Positions 16,718 through 24,197 of a stretch of DNA of 64,000 bases are shown piece by piece. Position numbers and translations under genes: made by a program. Position 1 is the stretch's first letter; every line of letters begins with the position of its first letter. The stretch is from Paenibacillus albus. GTDB taxonomy: Bacteria; Bacillota; Bacilli; Paenibacillales; Paenibacillaceae. The DNA lies in NCBI RefSeq assembly GCF_003952225.1, contig NZ_CP034437.1, positions 4,292,501 through 4,356,500 on the forward strand, read 5' to 3'. Under the pieces are notes generated by a model that did not search any database, was not told the DNA's origin, and worked only from the letters and a program-made list of their open reading frames with translations.

Positions 16718-18612
16718 TCATTATAGCGTGCAGCCGGGAAACGAATCATCGCTTCGGTGCCGACGCCCTTCTGGCTCTTGAATTTGATCGTACCTTGCAT
16801 GACCTCGATAATCCTGAACGTTACCATGAGCCCAAGACCGGTGCCCTTGGTTTTGTTGGTGAAATACGGTTCCCCCAGCCTTTCAAGTATGCGCTCATCC
16901 ATCCCAGCGCCGCTGTCCGCAATATGAATGACAACCTGTTCGCGCTCCTCGTATGCCCAAATCTTCACGACACCGGAGCCTTCCATCGCTTCGATACTAT
17001 TCTTAATGATGTTAATCAATGCCTGCTTCAGCTTCGAGGAATTGCCCATAATTCGCAGCGAACGAGGCACGCTCATCTCCAACCGGCCACCCTGAAGGTT
17101 GGCCAGTGGAACGATAAGGCCTTCCACGTGCTTGAATTCGTCCGCTAAATCCAATTCGTTCACCTGTTCCATCTGCGGCTTCGCAAAGGTAAGAAAATCG
17201 GTAATGATCGTCGAAGCCCGGTCAAGCTCATCGATGGCAAGCTTGTAAAAGTTCTCGGACTTCGGGGGGATGTCGTGACGTTTCTCAAGGATTTGCAGCA
17301 TGCCGCGCGTAACTTGAAGCGGATTGCGAACCTCATGCGCTACGGAAGCAGCTAGTTGGCTGATAATCTCCATTTTCTCTGAACGCTGCAGCTGGGAGTT
17401 GTAATTTTCCAAGTCCCGCGAGTAAGTAATGATCAATTTATGCTGATAGGAGATTCGGCGCCCGAGCAGCACGATGAGCGAGAGCACGAAGGCGACCAAC
17501 CCCCATTTCCACCACGACAGGTCGTATGTCTTAGAAGACGCGTAGAATCTCAATAATTCCGATACGCTGACCAGCGCGAAGACAGCCAATCCGATCGAAA
17601 GGATAATCGAATCGATATTGCGTTTCCATAGCTGCTTAACAAGAATGCTGAGGATCAGGACAAATTGGGCCAGCATGAACATGCCGATAACCGTAACCGA
17701 GAAGAAAAAGTAAATGTGCTGAAACTCGTAATCCGACACCCAGTTGATGGTCAGTGCTATGGTCCCAAAGATGGAATAAGCGATCAGGATCTTACGGAAA
17801 TGCTTGACGATACCTTGATAGCCGGTTCCGAACAACAACTCGAAAAAGATCATTAAAGAAGGCAAGAACAGGTACAAGGAAAGATCGAACAACCCTTGAT
17901 ACAGATAACCGTACTTTCCATAGAAGGTGTATAGGAACGGCGAGTACCCGATCAATAACCCGCCAATCGGCAGAATGATAAAGCAAAGCGCTAACCAGCT
18001 CTTCAATAAATTCCGGTCGAGAAAAACCGAACATACGAGCATGACGAAGGCGACGAAGACAAAGGCGCTGCCCAAGATAATGTCGAGCAAATCGAATTTC
18101 GCGTACGAACGCATGAGAACCTGATAATCCGAGATGTTAATTCCGTGTCCGAGGCCCAATCTGTCGGTATGGCTCTCCAGATGCATAAGCAGCTCTTGAC
18201 CGGAGTCGTAATGCTTTAGAGGTATTAATACACGGTTCAGATCGAACCAATGCTTCCGTTCCGAATGAAAGATCTCTTCCCCACCCAGATACACAGTGAT
18301 GTTCTGCGCATAAATCGAATGAAAGAACACCCCTTGATTATTGCCGATTTCGGGAAGCTTGATCCGAATCCATGCGGACACCGCATGTTCCGGTTTGGAT
18401 ACTGCCGGCTCCGAAGCCTGTATGTCCTGCCATCCAGTCGTTCTCAACGTCTGATCAGGCGTTGCAAGCCGATTTGCTTCCGTTTCCCATTTGATCTTCC
18501 AAGATGAAATCGAAGAATCCGCTGAAGCCGGGGAAGCTCCCGCAGGATTCGGCACTAGAAGGAAGATACTCGCTATGATCAAAAAAATTCGGATGAATAC
18601 ATTTAGTCTCAT
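16693..18612 (-). CDS. Multi-TM sensor histidine kinase (7TMR-DISM type), no adjacent regulator
   Basis: Membrane histidine kinase of 639 residues. A signal sequence (to about residue 28), an extracellular beta-rich domain (about 35-170, DISM-like), seven predicted transmembrane helices (about 175-390), a coiled linker, HisKA with phospho-His in SVAHEVRNPLQ, and a HATPase domain with N box (NIIKNSIEA), G1 (DSGAGMD) and G2 (GTGLGL). ATG 18612 is chosen because GAGGTG lies 9 bases upstream. No response regulator is adjacent. It converges on the NHLP-type peptide gene and shares a terminator with it. By position and multi-span sensor it could detect the mature peptide, as ComP detects ComX, but nothing in the sequence proves this. 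Confidence 0.9.
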   Translation of the reverse strand: MRLNVFIRIFLIIASIFLLVPNPAGASPASADSSISSWKIKWETEANRLATPDQTLRTTGWQDIQASEPAVSKPEHAVSAWIRIKLPEIGNNQGVFFHSIYAQNITVYLGGEEIFHSERKHWFDLNRVLIPLKHYDSGQELLMHLESHTDRLGLGHGINISDYQVLMRSYAKFDLLDIILGSAFVFVAFVMLVCSVFLDRNLLKSWLALCFIILPIGGLLIGYSPFLYTFYGKYGYLYQGLFDLSLYLFLPSLMIFFELLFGTGYQGIVKHFRKILIAYSIFGTIALTINWVSDYEFQHIYFFFSVTVIGMFMLAQFVLILSILVKQLWKRNIDSIILSIGLAVFALVSVSELLRFYASSKTYDLSWWKWGLVAFVLSLIVLLGRRISYQHKLIITYSRDLENYNSQLQRSEKMEIISQLAASVAHEVRNPLQVTRGMLQILEKRHDIPPKSENFYKLAIDELDRASTIITDFLTFAKPQMEQVNELDLADEFKHVEGLIVPLANLQGGRLEMSVPRSLRIMGNSSKLKQALINIIKNSIEAMEGSGVVKIWAYEEREQVVIHIADSGAGMDERILERLGEPYFTNKTKGTGLGLMVTFRIIEVMQGTIKFKSQKGVGTEAMIRFPAARYNETNAEVTI

Positions 18613-18777
18613 TCTTGCCGACACCTCAACACATAGGAAAATTTAACCACGCTCTTCTTCTATAATTCGACTAAATTCCGCGATTTGCCTGCTTGATAAA
18701 TCGACAAAATAATAAATATCTTACAATTTCATTCTCGTGTAGGTCTATTTTACCTCAAATCTCCTGCGAACGGCATA

Positions 18778-18805
18778 AAAAAAGCCGCGAATCGCGGCCT
18801 CTTTT
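18778..18805 (-). terminator. Terminator of the MFS transporter gene
   Basis: GCCGCGA / TCGCGGC with an immediate T7 run on the minus strand, about 95 bases beyond the MFS stop. The rest of the 18613-18899 gap is AT-rich kinase promoter region without a clear box. Confidence 0.88.
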
Positions 18806-18899
18806 GTCAAATCAAGCGATAAAAGATTGTAAACTTGCTTCTCACTGCCCTTTGAAAGAAGTGATTTTCAACCGATCAGGAATTTTTCGTTGTCGTTCG

Positions 18900-20342
18900 T
18901 TAACTCACTCGTCCCTTGGAAACAACTGTTCTGGTTCCTTCACGACGGCGCACTGCATTCGCTTTATCCGCTGGCAGCAGCATGATCAAGACGACAACGA
19001 GTGAAGCCGTCAAGAAAATGACCGAACCCCAGATCGAGACGGAGATCCCATGGGCGAAGGAAGCGATCGAAGAAGCTGACTCCCGGCTCGCCGCCTCGAA
19101 GACGGCAATCAGAACGGCGAGTCCGAGCGATGCGCCAGTCTGATGAGCGACGTTGACCATCCCCGACGCCGCTCCTGCATCCTTCGCGTCCACGCCTGAC
19201 AAGCCTAACGTCGTGAAAGGCTGGAAGATCATGCCGGCACCGCCCCCCATTACGATCAACGGGAAGAATAGGTCAGGGAAGAAGCTCGAATCAGCAGAAA
19301 TAAAGGTAAGCCAGCTTGTTCCTGCGATTGCAATTCCCAATCCGGCGATTAACACTTTTACATTCCCGAATCGGGTTACGAGCGAAGGCATGGCATACAT
19401 CATCGCGAACTGAACGACCGTGAACGGCATGATCGCAAGCCCAGCTTCCAATGCATCGAAATGAAGAACGTTCTGTAAATATTGCGGAACGAAGAAAAAG
19501 ATCGGATAATTCCCGCATATGAGTAATAACCTACCCAAATAAGCTCCTGAACGCATTCTGCTCGCGAAGAGGCGAAGCGGTGTAATCGGCTCTTGGGCCC
19601 GCATTTCTATCCACACAAAAGCGGCTAGCGAGATGCCCCCTAGAGCAAGCGAGCCCCAAACTTCCGGCGACTTCCATCCGACAGAAGCGGCTTGAACGAA
19701 GCCGAATGCCAACGCCGTCATGCCGATTACGGATGTCAGGGCTCCCCCTATATCCAGACGGCCGGCTTTCATCTCCGTCTCCCGCAAATATCGGGGTATC
19801 ATAAGGAGCAATGCAAGACCAATCGGAACATTGAGGAACATCCCGGCACGCCAAGAGATCACATCCGTCAGCAGTCCACCGATAATCAAACCGATGCTGC
19901 CTCCAGCTCCCGTAGCAGCACTGTAAATAGCAATTGCCTTCGTCCGTTCCCGAGCTTCCGAGAAGGTGACGGACAATAATGCGAGTGCCGACGGCGTCGC
20001 CATCGCTGCTGCCAAGCCTTGCAATGCGCGAGCCGCAAGCAGAAGCGAAGCGGACGGCGCCAAGCCAGCCAGTATGGATGCCAGCAAGAACAAGGCGATG
20101 CCTGCGCTGAATATTCTTTTCCTTCCTAGGATGTCCCCTGCTCTGGCACCTAACAACAAGAAACCACCGAAAGCTAAAATATAGGCATTCTGCACCCAAG
20201 TCAAAGCAGCAGTTGACAGATGCAGCGTGCGGCCAATTTCGGGTAATGCGGTAACCAAGACGGAAGCATCGAGCACCATCATCAGCTGACAGGCGACGAT
20301 CATCGTCAGAATGGTTCGTTTCGATTGTTCATTTTTTCTCAA
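18900..20342 (-). CDS. MFS drug/peptide exporter, DHA2 (EmrB/QacA) family
   Basis: A 480-residue inner-membrane transporter with about 14 predicted helices. Motif A is visible as GARAGDILGRKRIF near residues 65-78, and motif C-like glycine/proline-rich AATGAGGSIGLIIGGLL near 140-160. Both are typical of 14-helix proton-driven exporters. The TTG at 20342 is chosen because GGGAGG stands 8 bases upstream; the open frame extends to 20408 without a ribosome site. It is divergent from an AraC-type regulator, the common layout for an inducible efflux gene. Export of the product of the neighbouring biosynthetic genes is possible but not shown. Confidence 0.92.
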   Translation of the reverse strand: MRKNEQSKRTILTMIVACQLMMVLDASVLVTALPEIGRTLHLSTAALTWVQNAYILAFGGFLLLGARAGDILGRKRIFSAGIALFLLASILAGLAPSASLLLAARALQGLAAAMATPSALALLSVTFSEARERTKAIAIYSAATGAGGSIGLIIGGLLTDVISWRAGMFLNVPIGLALLLMIPRYLRETEMKAGRLDIGGALTSVIGMTALAFGFVQAASVGWKSPEVWGSLALGGISLAAFVWIEMRAQEPITPLRLFASRMRSGAYLGRLLLICGNYPIFFFVPQYLQNVLHFDALEAGLAIMPFTVVQFAMMYAMPSLVTRFGNVKVLIAGLGIAIAGTSWLTFISADSSFFPDLFFPLIVMGGGAGMIFQPFTTLGLSGVDAKDAGAASGMVNVAHQTGASLGLAVLIAVFEAASRESASSIASFAHGISVSIWGSVIFLTASLVVVLIMLLPADKANAVRRREGTRTVVSKGRVS

Positions 20343-20466
20343 GAGGTTAACCTCCCTTTCATGTGCTACGGTCATTATGACGCGAAACGACATTGGGAAG
20401 TAGTGCATTTCTGCTTTAAACTTGCTTAATCCTGCAATTCAGTATTCGAACGATTCGATATTCAGG

Positions 20467-20495
20467 TTGGCGTTATTAAAAATTGGACGTATAAT
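20467..20495 (+). promoter_or_regulatory. Sigma-A promoter of the AraC regulator
   Basis: TTGGCG at 20467-20472, a 17-base spacer and a perfect TATAAT at 20490-20495. Transcription is expected to begin near 20502. That excludes the in-frame TTG at 20495 as a start codon for this transcript, since it would be upstream of the 5' end. Confidence 0.8.
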
Positions 20496-20527
20496 TGGAG
20501 AGGAACACAGCAGAAGGAGGTTTTTCT

Positions 20528-21445
20528 ATACCTACGAAATTGGATCATTTATTGGAAATTGTAGTTGCCCTCAACTGTCCGGAAGGCCGTACGGAGACGC
20601 CTGTCCCATTCTTCTCTCTAGTTCGGCGCAACAAGCCGACCTCGATCGTTCCTGGCGTTCTCACCCCCTCCTTTTGCCTGATTCTACAAGGGTCTAAGAA
20701 ACTCCATCTCGGTCAGGACACGATTTATTATGGCCCGGGCGATTATTTAGTATCATTAATTGATATACCCGCCTCTGGCCAAGTTGTCGGAGCTACACCG
20801 CAATCTCCGTACATCGGCTTGCGAGTTGATATAACGGCAGAAGAAATTGCTTCTGTCATTATGGATTCCGGTATCGATTTGAAGCCGCTCTACCGTAAGC
20901 TTGGTCCTGGCGCCTACGTAGGTAAATCCGATGTGCATTTACAGCTTTTATTCATCCGGCTCTTGGAACTGCGAGGGAAGCCTGAAGCGGAAATCCGTTT
21001 TCTCTCTTCGCTGATCAAGCGTGAGATGATCTTTCGCTTGCTTACGGGAGATCACGGTCACTTGTTTGTCCAACGTGTATTCATGGATCAACAGAATGAG
21101 GGGATCAGCAGAGCCATTGAATGGATCAAGGAAAATTACAATAGAACCTTCACAATTGAAGAAGTGGCGAGATCGTCCAAAATGAGTGTGTCCGGGCTGC
21201 ATCACAAATTCAAAGCGGTCACAACGATGGCTCCACAGCAATATCAGAAACAGCTTCGCCTCCAGGAAGCGAGACGTCTCATGCTGAATGGCTCCGCAAA
21301 CGCGACCACCGCGGCGCTGGAAGTCGGATATGAAAGTCCAGCTCAATTCAATCGGGAATACCGTCGGCTATTCGGGCTCCCTCCGCTTCAGGATATTAAA
21401 GCTTTTCACAGAAAACCAGTACCGGAAGTATTCGAGAGCAGCTAA
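20528..21445 (+). CDS. AraC family regulator with AraC_N domain; apparent ATA start codon
   Basis: Transcription factor of about 305 residues. The N-terminal AraC_N cupin-like ligand domain covers about 10-170 (PGVLTPSFCLILQGSKKLHLG). Two C-terminal helix-turn-helix motifs lie in 195-290, including SKMSVSGLHHKFKAVTTMAPQQYQKQLR. A strong AAGGAGG at 20514-20520 is followed after 7 bases by ATA CCT ACG in frame. No ATG, GTG or TTG is at usable distance: TTG 20540 is 20 bases from the site and TTG 20495 precedes the predicted transcript start. So ATA 20528 is the best start. It is divergent from the MFS exporter, which it probably controls. Confidence 0.88.
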   Translation: MPTKLDHLLEIVVALNCPEGRTETPVPFFSLVRRNKPTSIVPGVLTPSFCLILQGSKKLHLGQDTIYYGPGDYLVSLIDIPASGQVVGATPQSPYIGLRVDITAEEIASVIMDSGIDLKPLYRKLGPGAYVGKSDVHLQLLFIRLLELRGKPEAEIRFLSSLIKREMIFRLLTGDHGHLFVQRVFMDQQNEGISRAIEWIKENYNRTFTIEEVARSSKMSVSGLHHKFKAVTTMAPQQYQKQLRLQEARRLMLNGSANATTAALEVGYESPAQFNREYRRLFGLPPLQDIKAFHRKPVPEVFESS

Positions 21446-21544
21446 GAACCTACATAGCCGGGGGCAGCCAATGGAACTGTATCTACCACCGGTCAATTGT
21501 ACTCGAACGAAGTCAATTTCATATAAAGCGAGGCCTTGGCGTAC

Positions 21545-22528
21545 ATGACGAATATTAATCCTTTTATACAAAAAGTTATCCATTCTATTGAAGCTCATAA
21601 AGCTGACCCGCCAGGAGGCTATCGTCAAAAGCTCTCGAGTCCCCCCGCAGCAGATCTGTACGGAACGGCAGATGCGATCATTCTACTTTATACACTGGGC
21701 CAGCTTCCTACTGCAGGCTGTCACGAGTATAGAGCTCTGGTGAATTCTCTGCAAAGCTTTCAACAATCGGAAAGCGGGCTGTTCCCGGGGATAGGCCATC
21801 ATCCCGTTCACGGGACGGCTTATGCCCTGTCGGCCTTGGAGTTGTTGGACAGCAAGCCGCTTTATCCTTTAACGGCTCTGCATCCTACGAAAAGCCGTAC
21901 AGGGCTTGAAGCTTGGATGGAAGGTCTCGATTGGGCACATCAACCGTGGGGAGAATCACATAAAGGTGCTGGTATTTATGCGGCGATGGTTCTCGCAGGT
22001 GAGGTTGATAATGAGTGGGAGCAGTGGTATTTTGAATGGCTTCATCAAGAAACGGACCCTGAAACCGGCTTTTGGCGGAAAGGAGCTATTCAAGGCGGAG
22101 CACCTCTCTTTCATCATTTAGCGAGTTCATTCCACTATTTATTCAATCTGAGCTACCGCAAGCAACCTATGCGTTACCCGAACCAATGGATCGATACCTG
22201 TCTTACTTTACAGGCAGGTAACCAGATTCCGCTTGTCTCCGGCGAATTATCATTTGTAGAGTTGGATGTCCTGTATACTTTACTGATAGCTGCTGAGCAA
22301 ACTCGGCATAGGGAAACCGAGCTGCGTTCCATGATCCGTACGATCTGCACTCATCTGTTGTCCAACATTGAGACGCTTTCCTCCGGGCCGGAAGATGAAT
22401 TGTTCGAGGATTTGCATCCCCTTTGCGGGACAGTATGCGCGCTGGCCCTCGTACAGTCGGCAATGCCTGAGCAGATAACTTCAGATCGTGTGCTGCTAAA
22501 GATTTTAGATCGACGCCCGTTTATTTAG
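21545..22528 (+). CDS. Alpha/alpha-toroid-like protein of unknown function
   Basis: A 327-residue soluble protein rich in His, Trp and Gly with repeated helical hairpins. Sections such as HPVHGTAYALSALELL, ESHKGAGIYAAMVLAG and GGAPLFHHLASSFHYL look like successive inner helices of an (alpha/alpha)6 toroid, the fold of prenyltransferase beta subunits, terpene cyclases and unsaturated glycosyl hydrolases. I see no DxDD motif of class II terpene cyclases and no zinc-ligand set, so no reaction is assigned. ATG 21545 is 11 bases past AGCGAGG; TTG 21536 is the alternative. It lies just after the AraC gene in the same direction, but a gap of 99 bases leaves co-transcription open. Confidence 0.6.
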   Translation: MTNINPFIQKVIHSIEAHKADPPGGYRQKLSSPPAADLYGTADAIILLYTLGQLPTAGCHEYRALVNSLQSFQQSESGLFPGIGHHPVHGTAYALSALELLDSKPLYPLTALHPTKSRTGLEAWMEGLDWAHQPWGESHKGAGIYAAMVLAGEVDNEWEQWYFEWLHQETDPETGFWRKGAIQGGAPLFHHLASSFHYLFNLSYRKQPMRYPNQWIDTCLTLQAGNQIPLVSGELSFVELDVLYTLLIAAEQTRHRETELRSMIRTICTHLLSNIETLSSGPEDELFEDLHPLCGTVCALALVQSAMPEQITSDRVLLKILDRRPFI

Positions 22529-22552
22529 ATTGATAGTAGAATCACGAATGAT

Positions 22553-22590
22553 ACGAAAACGGCAGCCCTATGTGGCTGCCGTTTTCGTAT
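22553..22590. terminator. Strong bidirectional terminator
   Basis: A near-perfect stem ACGAAAACGGCAGCC / GGCTGCCGTTTTCGT around a 6-base loop. A-rich and T-rich flanks allow termination of the toroid-like gene and of csaA, which converge here. Confidence 0.92.
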
Positions 22591-22615
22591 GTTTTTCAAT
22601 ATATATCCGCTACGT

Positions 22616-22945
22616 CTAAGCGATAGGCGTACCATTGGCTACATGGACATCTGGCTGCAAAAGTACGACGTCGCCTTCCCCCGGAACTCCTCCTAATACA
22701 AGAACTTCCGACTTATAACCAGCAATACGTTTAGGTGGAAAGTTCACTATGGCTACAATTTGCCTTCCCACTAACTGTTCAGGTTTATACCTCTCAGTTA
22801 TTTGTGCCGAAGAATGCTTTATTCCTATTTCGCCAAAATCAATCTCTAACTTAATAGCTGGTTTTTTTGCTTCAGTAAAGGACACGGCATTTATTATAGT
22901 TCCAACCCGAATATCTAAAGCCGCAAAATCCTCATAATTTGCCAT
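22616..22945 (-). CDS. csaA: CsaA-like tRNA-binding-domain chaperone
   Basis: A 109-residue OB-fold protein of the CsaA / tRNA-binding-domain family, which acts as a dimer and in Bacillus is linked to protein-secretion chaperoning. The family signatures DIRVGTI near the N-terminus and [26 protein letters not shown] in the middle are present. AAGGAG is 6 bases from ATG 22945. The length is typical. It lies 34 bases after the stalk-domain gene on the same strand and may be co-transcribed; the bidirectional terminator follows. Confidence 0.93.
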   Translation of the reverse strand: MANYEDFAALDIRVGTIINAVSFTEAKKPAIKLEIDFGEIGIKHSSAQITERYKPEQLVGRQIVAIVNFPPKRIAGYKSEVLVLGGVPGEGDVVLLQPDVHVANGTPIA

Positions 22946-22979
22946 AGCTAGCTCCTTACGTTTTATATCATCATTCGTT

Positions 22980-23837
22980 TTAAACAACCGTATTGCTAAT
23001 TACTTTAACTGCCCCGTTCTTAGTGGCCGTATCCGTTAGCTGAATGATGGCATCTCTTGCCGACATGCTGAAGAGGTACCATTCATTAGGGGTAGGATCA
23101 TGAATGAGCACGCTTGGATAACCTGCCAACGTCTCTTTAGGGAATGCCTCCACCAAGCTGTAGATATCGAATCGCTTGATGCTAACCCCCTTCGCATCCA
23201 TGAAATCATACTGTCCATTTTTGTAATAGGAACCCGGAACGTCAATATTCACGCTCCATGAGTAACTGGCAGGAGCAGCGACTTTAGCGCCTTTATTCTT
23301 GACCAGGATATCGTATATACCCGCATTAATGGCATTCCCGTTGATTTGTTGAACAACGCCGCCCATCGTCATGTGATATTCTTGCTGCAAGGTTTTCACT
23401 TTTACGCCATCTATTGTAAGCGGCGCTGTGTCTACTGTTACTGCAGTATCGCTATAATTAACCTTGCAGTTGAAGGTCTCTGCGATAAAGCGCAGCGGGA
23501 CATAGACCCGGTTATTCTTCACATAGGGCAGGACATCCAGTTGGATGTTCGCATCATTCTTCGTAGCTGCACGATCATTCGTTTTCAGCGTTACTTTCAT
23601 ACTGTCTTTCTTAATCGTCACGACTGACTTCGACCACTCGACAGTAGCCCCGAGATTCTCGCTGATGACGCGCAGAGGAACCATCATACGGCTATTCTTT
23701 ACTTCGGGCAGCGCATCGGAAACGACGGAAACACCGTCAATGCGAATGGGATGGTTGTTTGCTGCATATGCAGTTGCCGCAGAAGCGGATAAGCTTACCG
23801 CAAGCACAAAACCGGACATAATCTTAATCTTATTCAT
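22980..23837 (-). CDS. Secreted stalk-domain (copper-amine-oxidase N-terminal-like) protein
   Basis: A 285-residue exported protein. A signal peptide (about 1-26, ending TAYA) precedes two copper-amine-oxidase-like stalk repeats. Each has the hallmark [17 protein letters not shown] or [18 protein letters not shown] followed by a TVT-type strand, at about residues 30-85 and 85-140. The C-terminal half (about 150-285) is unlike anything I recognise. AAGGAT before ATG 23837 fits a start. Stalk domains in Paenibacillus are surface-exposed scaffolds; the function of this copy is unknown. A degraded stalk fragment lies just upstream at 24021-24163. Confidence 0.85.
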   Translation of the reverse strand: MNKIKIMSGFVLAVSLSASAATAYAANNHPIRIDGVSVVSDALPEVKNSRMMVPLRVISENLGATVEWSKSVVTIKKDSMKVTLKTNDRAATKNDANIQLDVLPYVKNNRVYVPLRFIAETFNCKVNYSDTAVTVDTAPLTIDGVKVKTLQQEYHMTMGGVVQQINGNAINAGIYDILVKNKGAKVAAPASYSWSVNIDVPGSYYKNGQYDFMDAKGVSIKRFDIYSLVEAFPKETLAGYPSVLIHDPTPNEWYLFSMSARDAIIQLTDTATKNGAVKVISNTVV

Positions 23838-23969
23838 ATACACTATCCTTCTTTCGATACACGATTTATCGTAACTAGCCAACTCTAGTTAATAACCATT
23901 ATGCAGGTTTATAAAAACATTAAAAGTGTAGACTTCAAGGATATATGGCGCCGCCCATAATAAAAGAAC

Positions 23970-24010
23970 TGCCCCCCTCTTGTTAGATAATGTCTAACAA
24001 ATGGGGGCAG
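23970..24010 (-). terminator. Terminator of the peptide-export cassette
   Basis: CTGCCCCC-AT-TTGTTAGA / TCTAACAA-GA-GGGGGGCAG forms a long interrupted stem on the minus strand followed by TTCTTTTATT. It lies about 190 bases beyond the ABC transporter stop. The rest of the 23838-24197 gap holds the stalk-domain pseudogene and the promoter region of the stalk-domain gene. Confidence 0.85.
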
Positions 24011-24020
24011 GGGCAGCCGG

Positions 24021-24163
24021 TTATTTCTTTGTTATCGTAATTGTCTGGGTTGCTGCATTCTAACTCAATTTGTTGCCGAACGATTCGCTAACGAAGCGAA
24101 GCGGCACCATCGTTGAGCCGTAACCTCCAAGTTGCCCTCCGCATCTTACGACACAGAAGCTTT
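24021..24163 (-). pseudogene. Stalk-domain gene remnant with in-frame stop
   Basis: The minus strand reads STMVPLRFVSESFGNKLS, stop, NAATQTITITKK, stop. This is the end of a copper-amine-oxidase stalk repeat (normally ...VSWNAATQTVTITK) in which Trp TGG has become TAG. Upstream the frame decays, with no start or signal sequence. It is a relic of a second stalk-domain protein, between the transporter and the intact stalk-domain gene. Confidence 0.8.
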
Positions 24164-24197
24164 CACTTGAAGGTGCTTTGATTAGACTCACATTCTT

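Noticed and set aside
19531..20199. 222-residue minus-strand frame within the MFS gene
   Set aside because: Different frame of the same strand; Arg-rich and Cys-rich composition without helices, while the overlapping MFS frame is complete.
20495..20497. TTG as start codon of the AraC regulator
   Set aside because: It is the last base of the -10 box and onward, so it lies upstream of the predicted transcript start, and no ribosome site precedes it.
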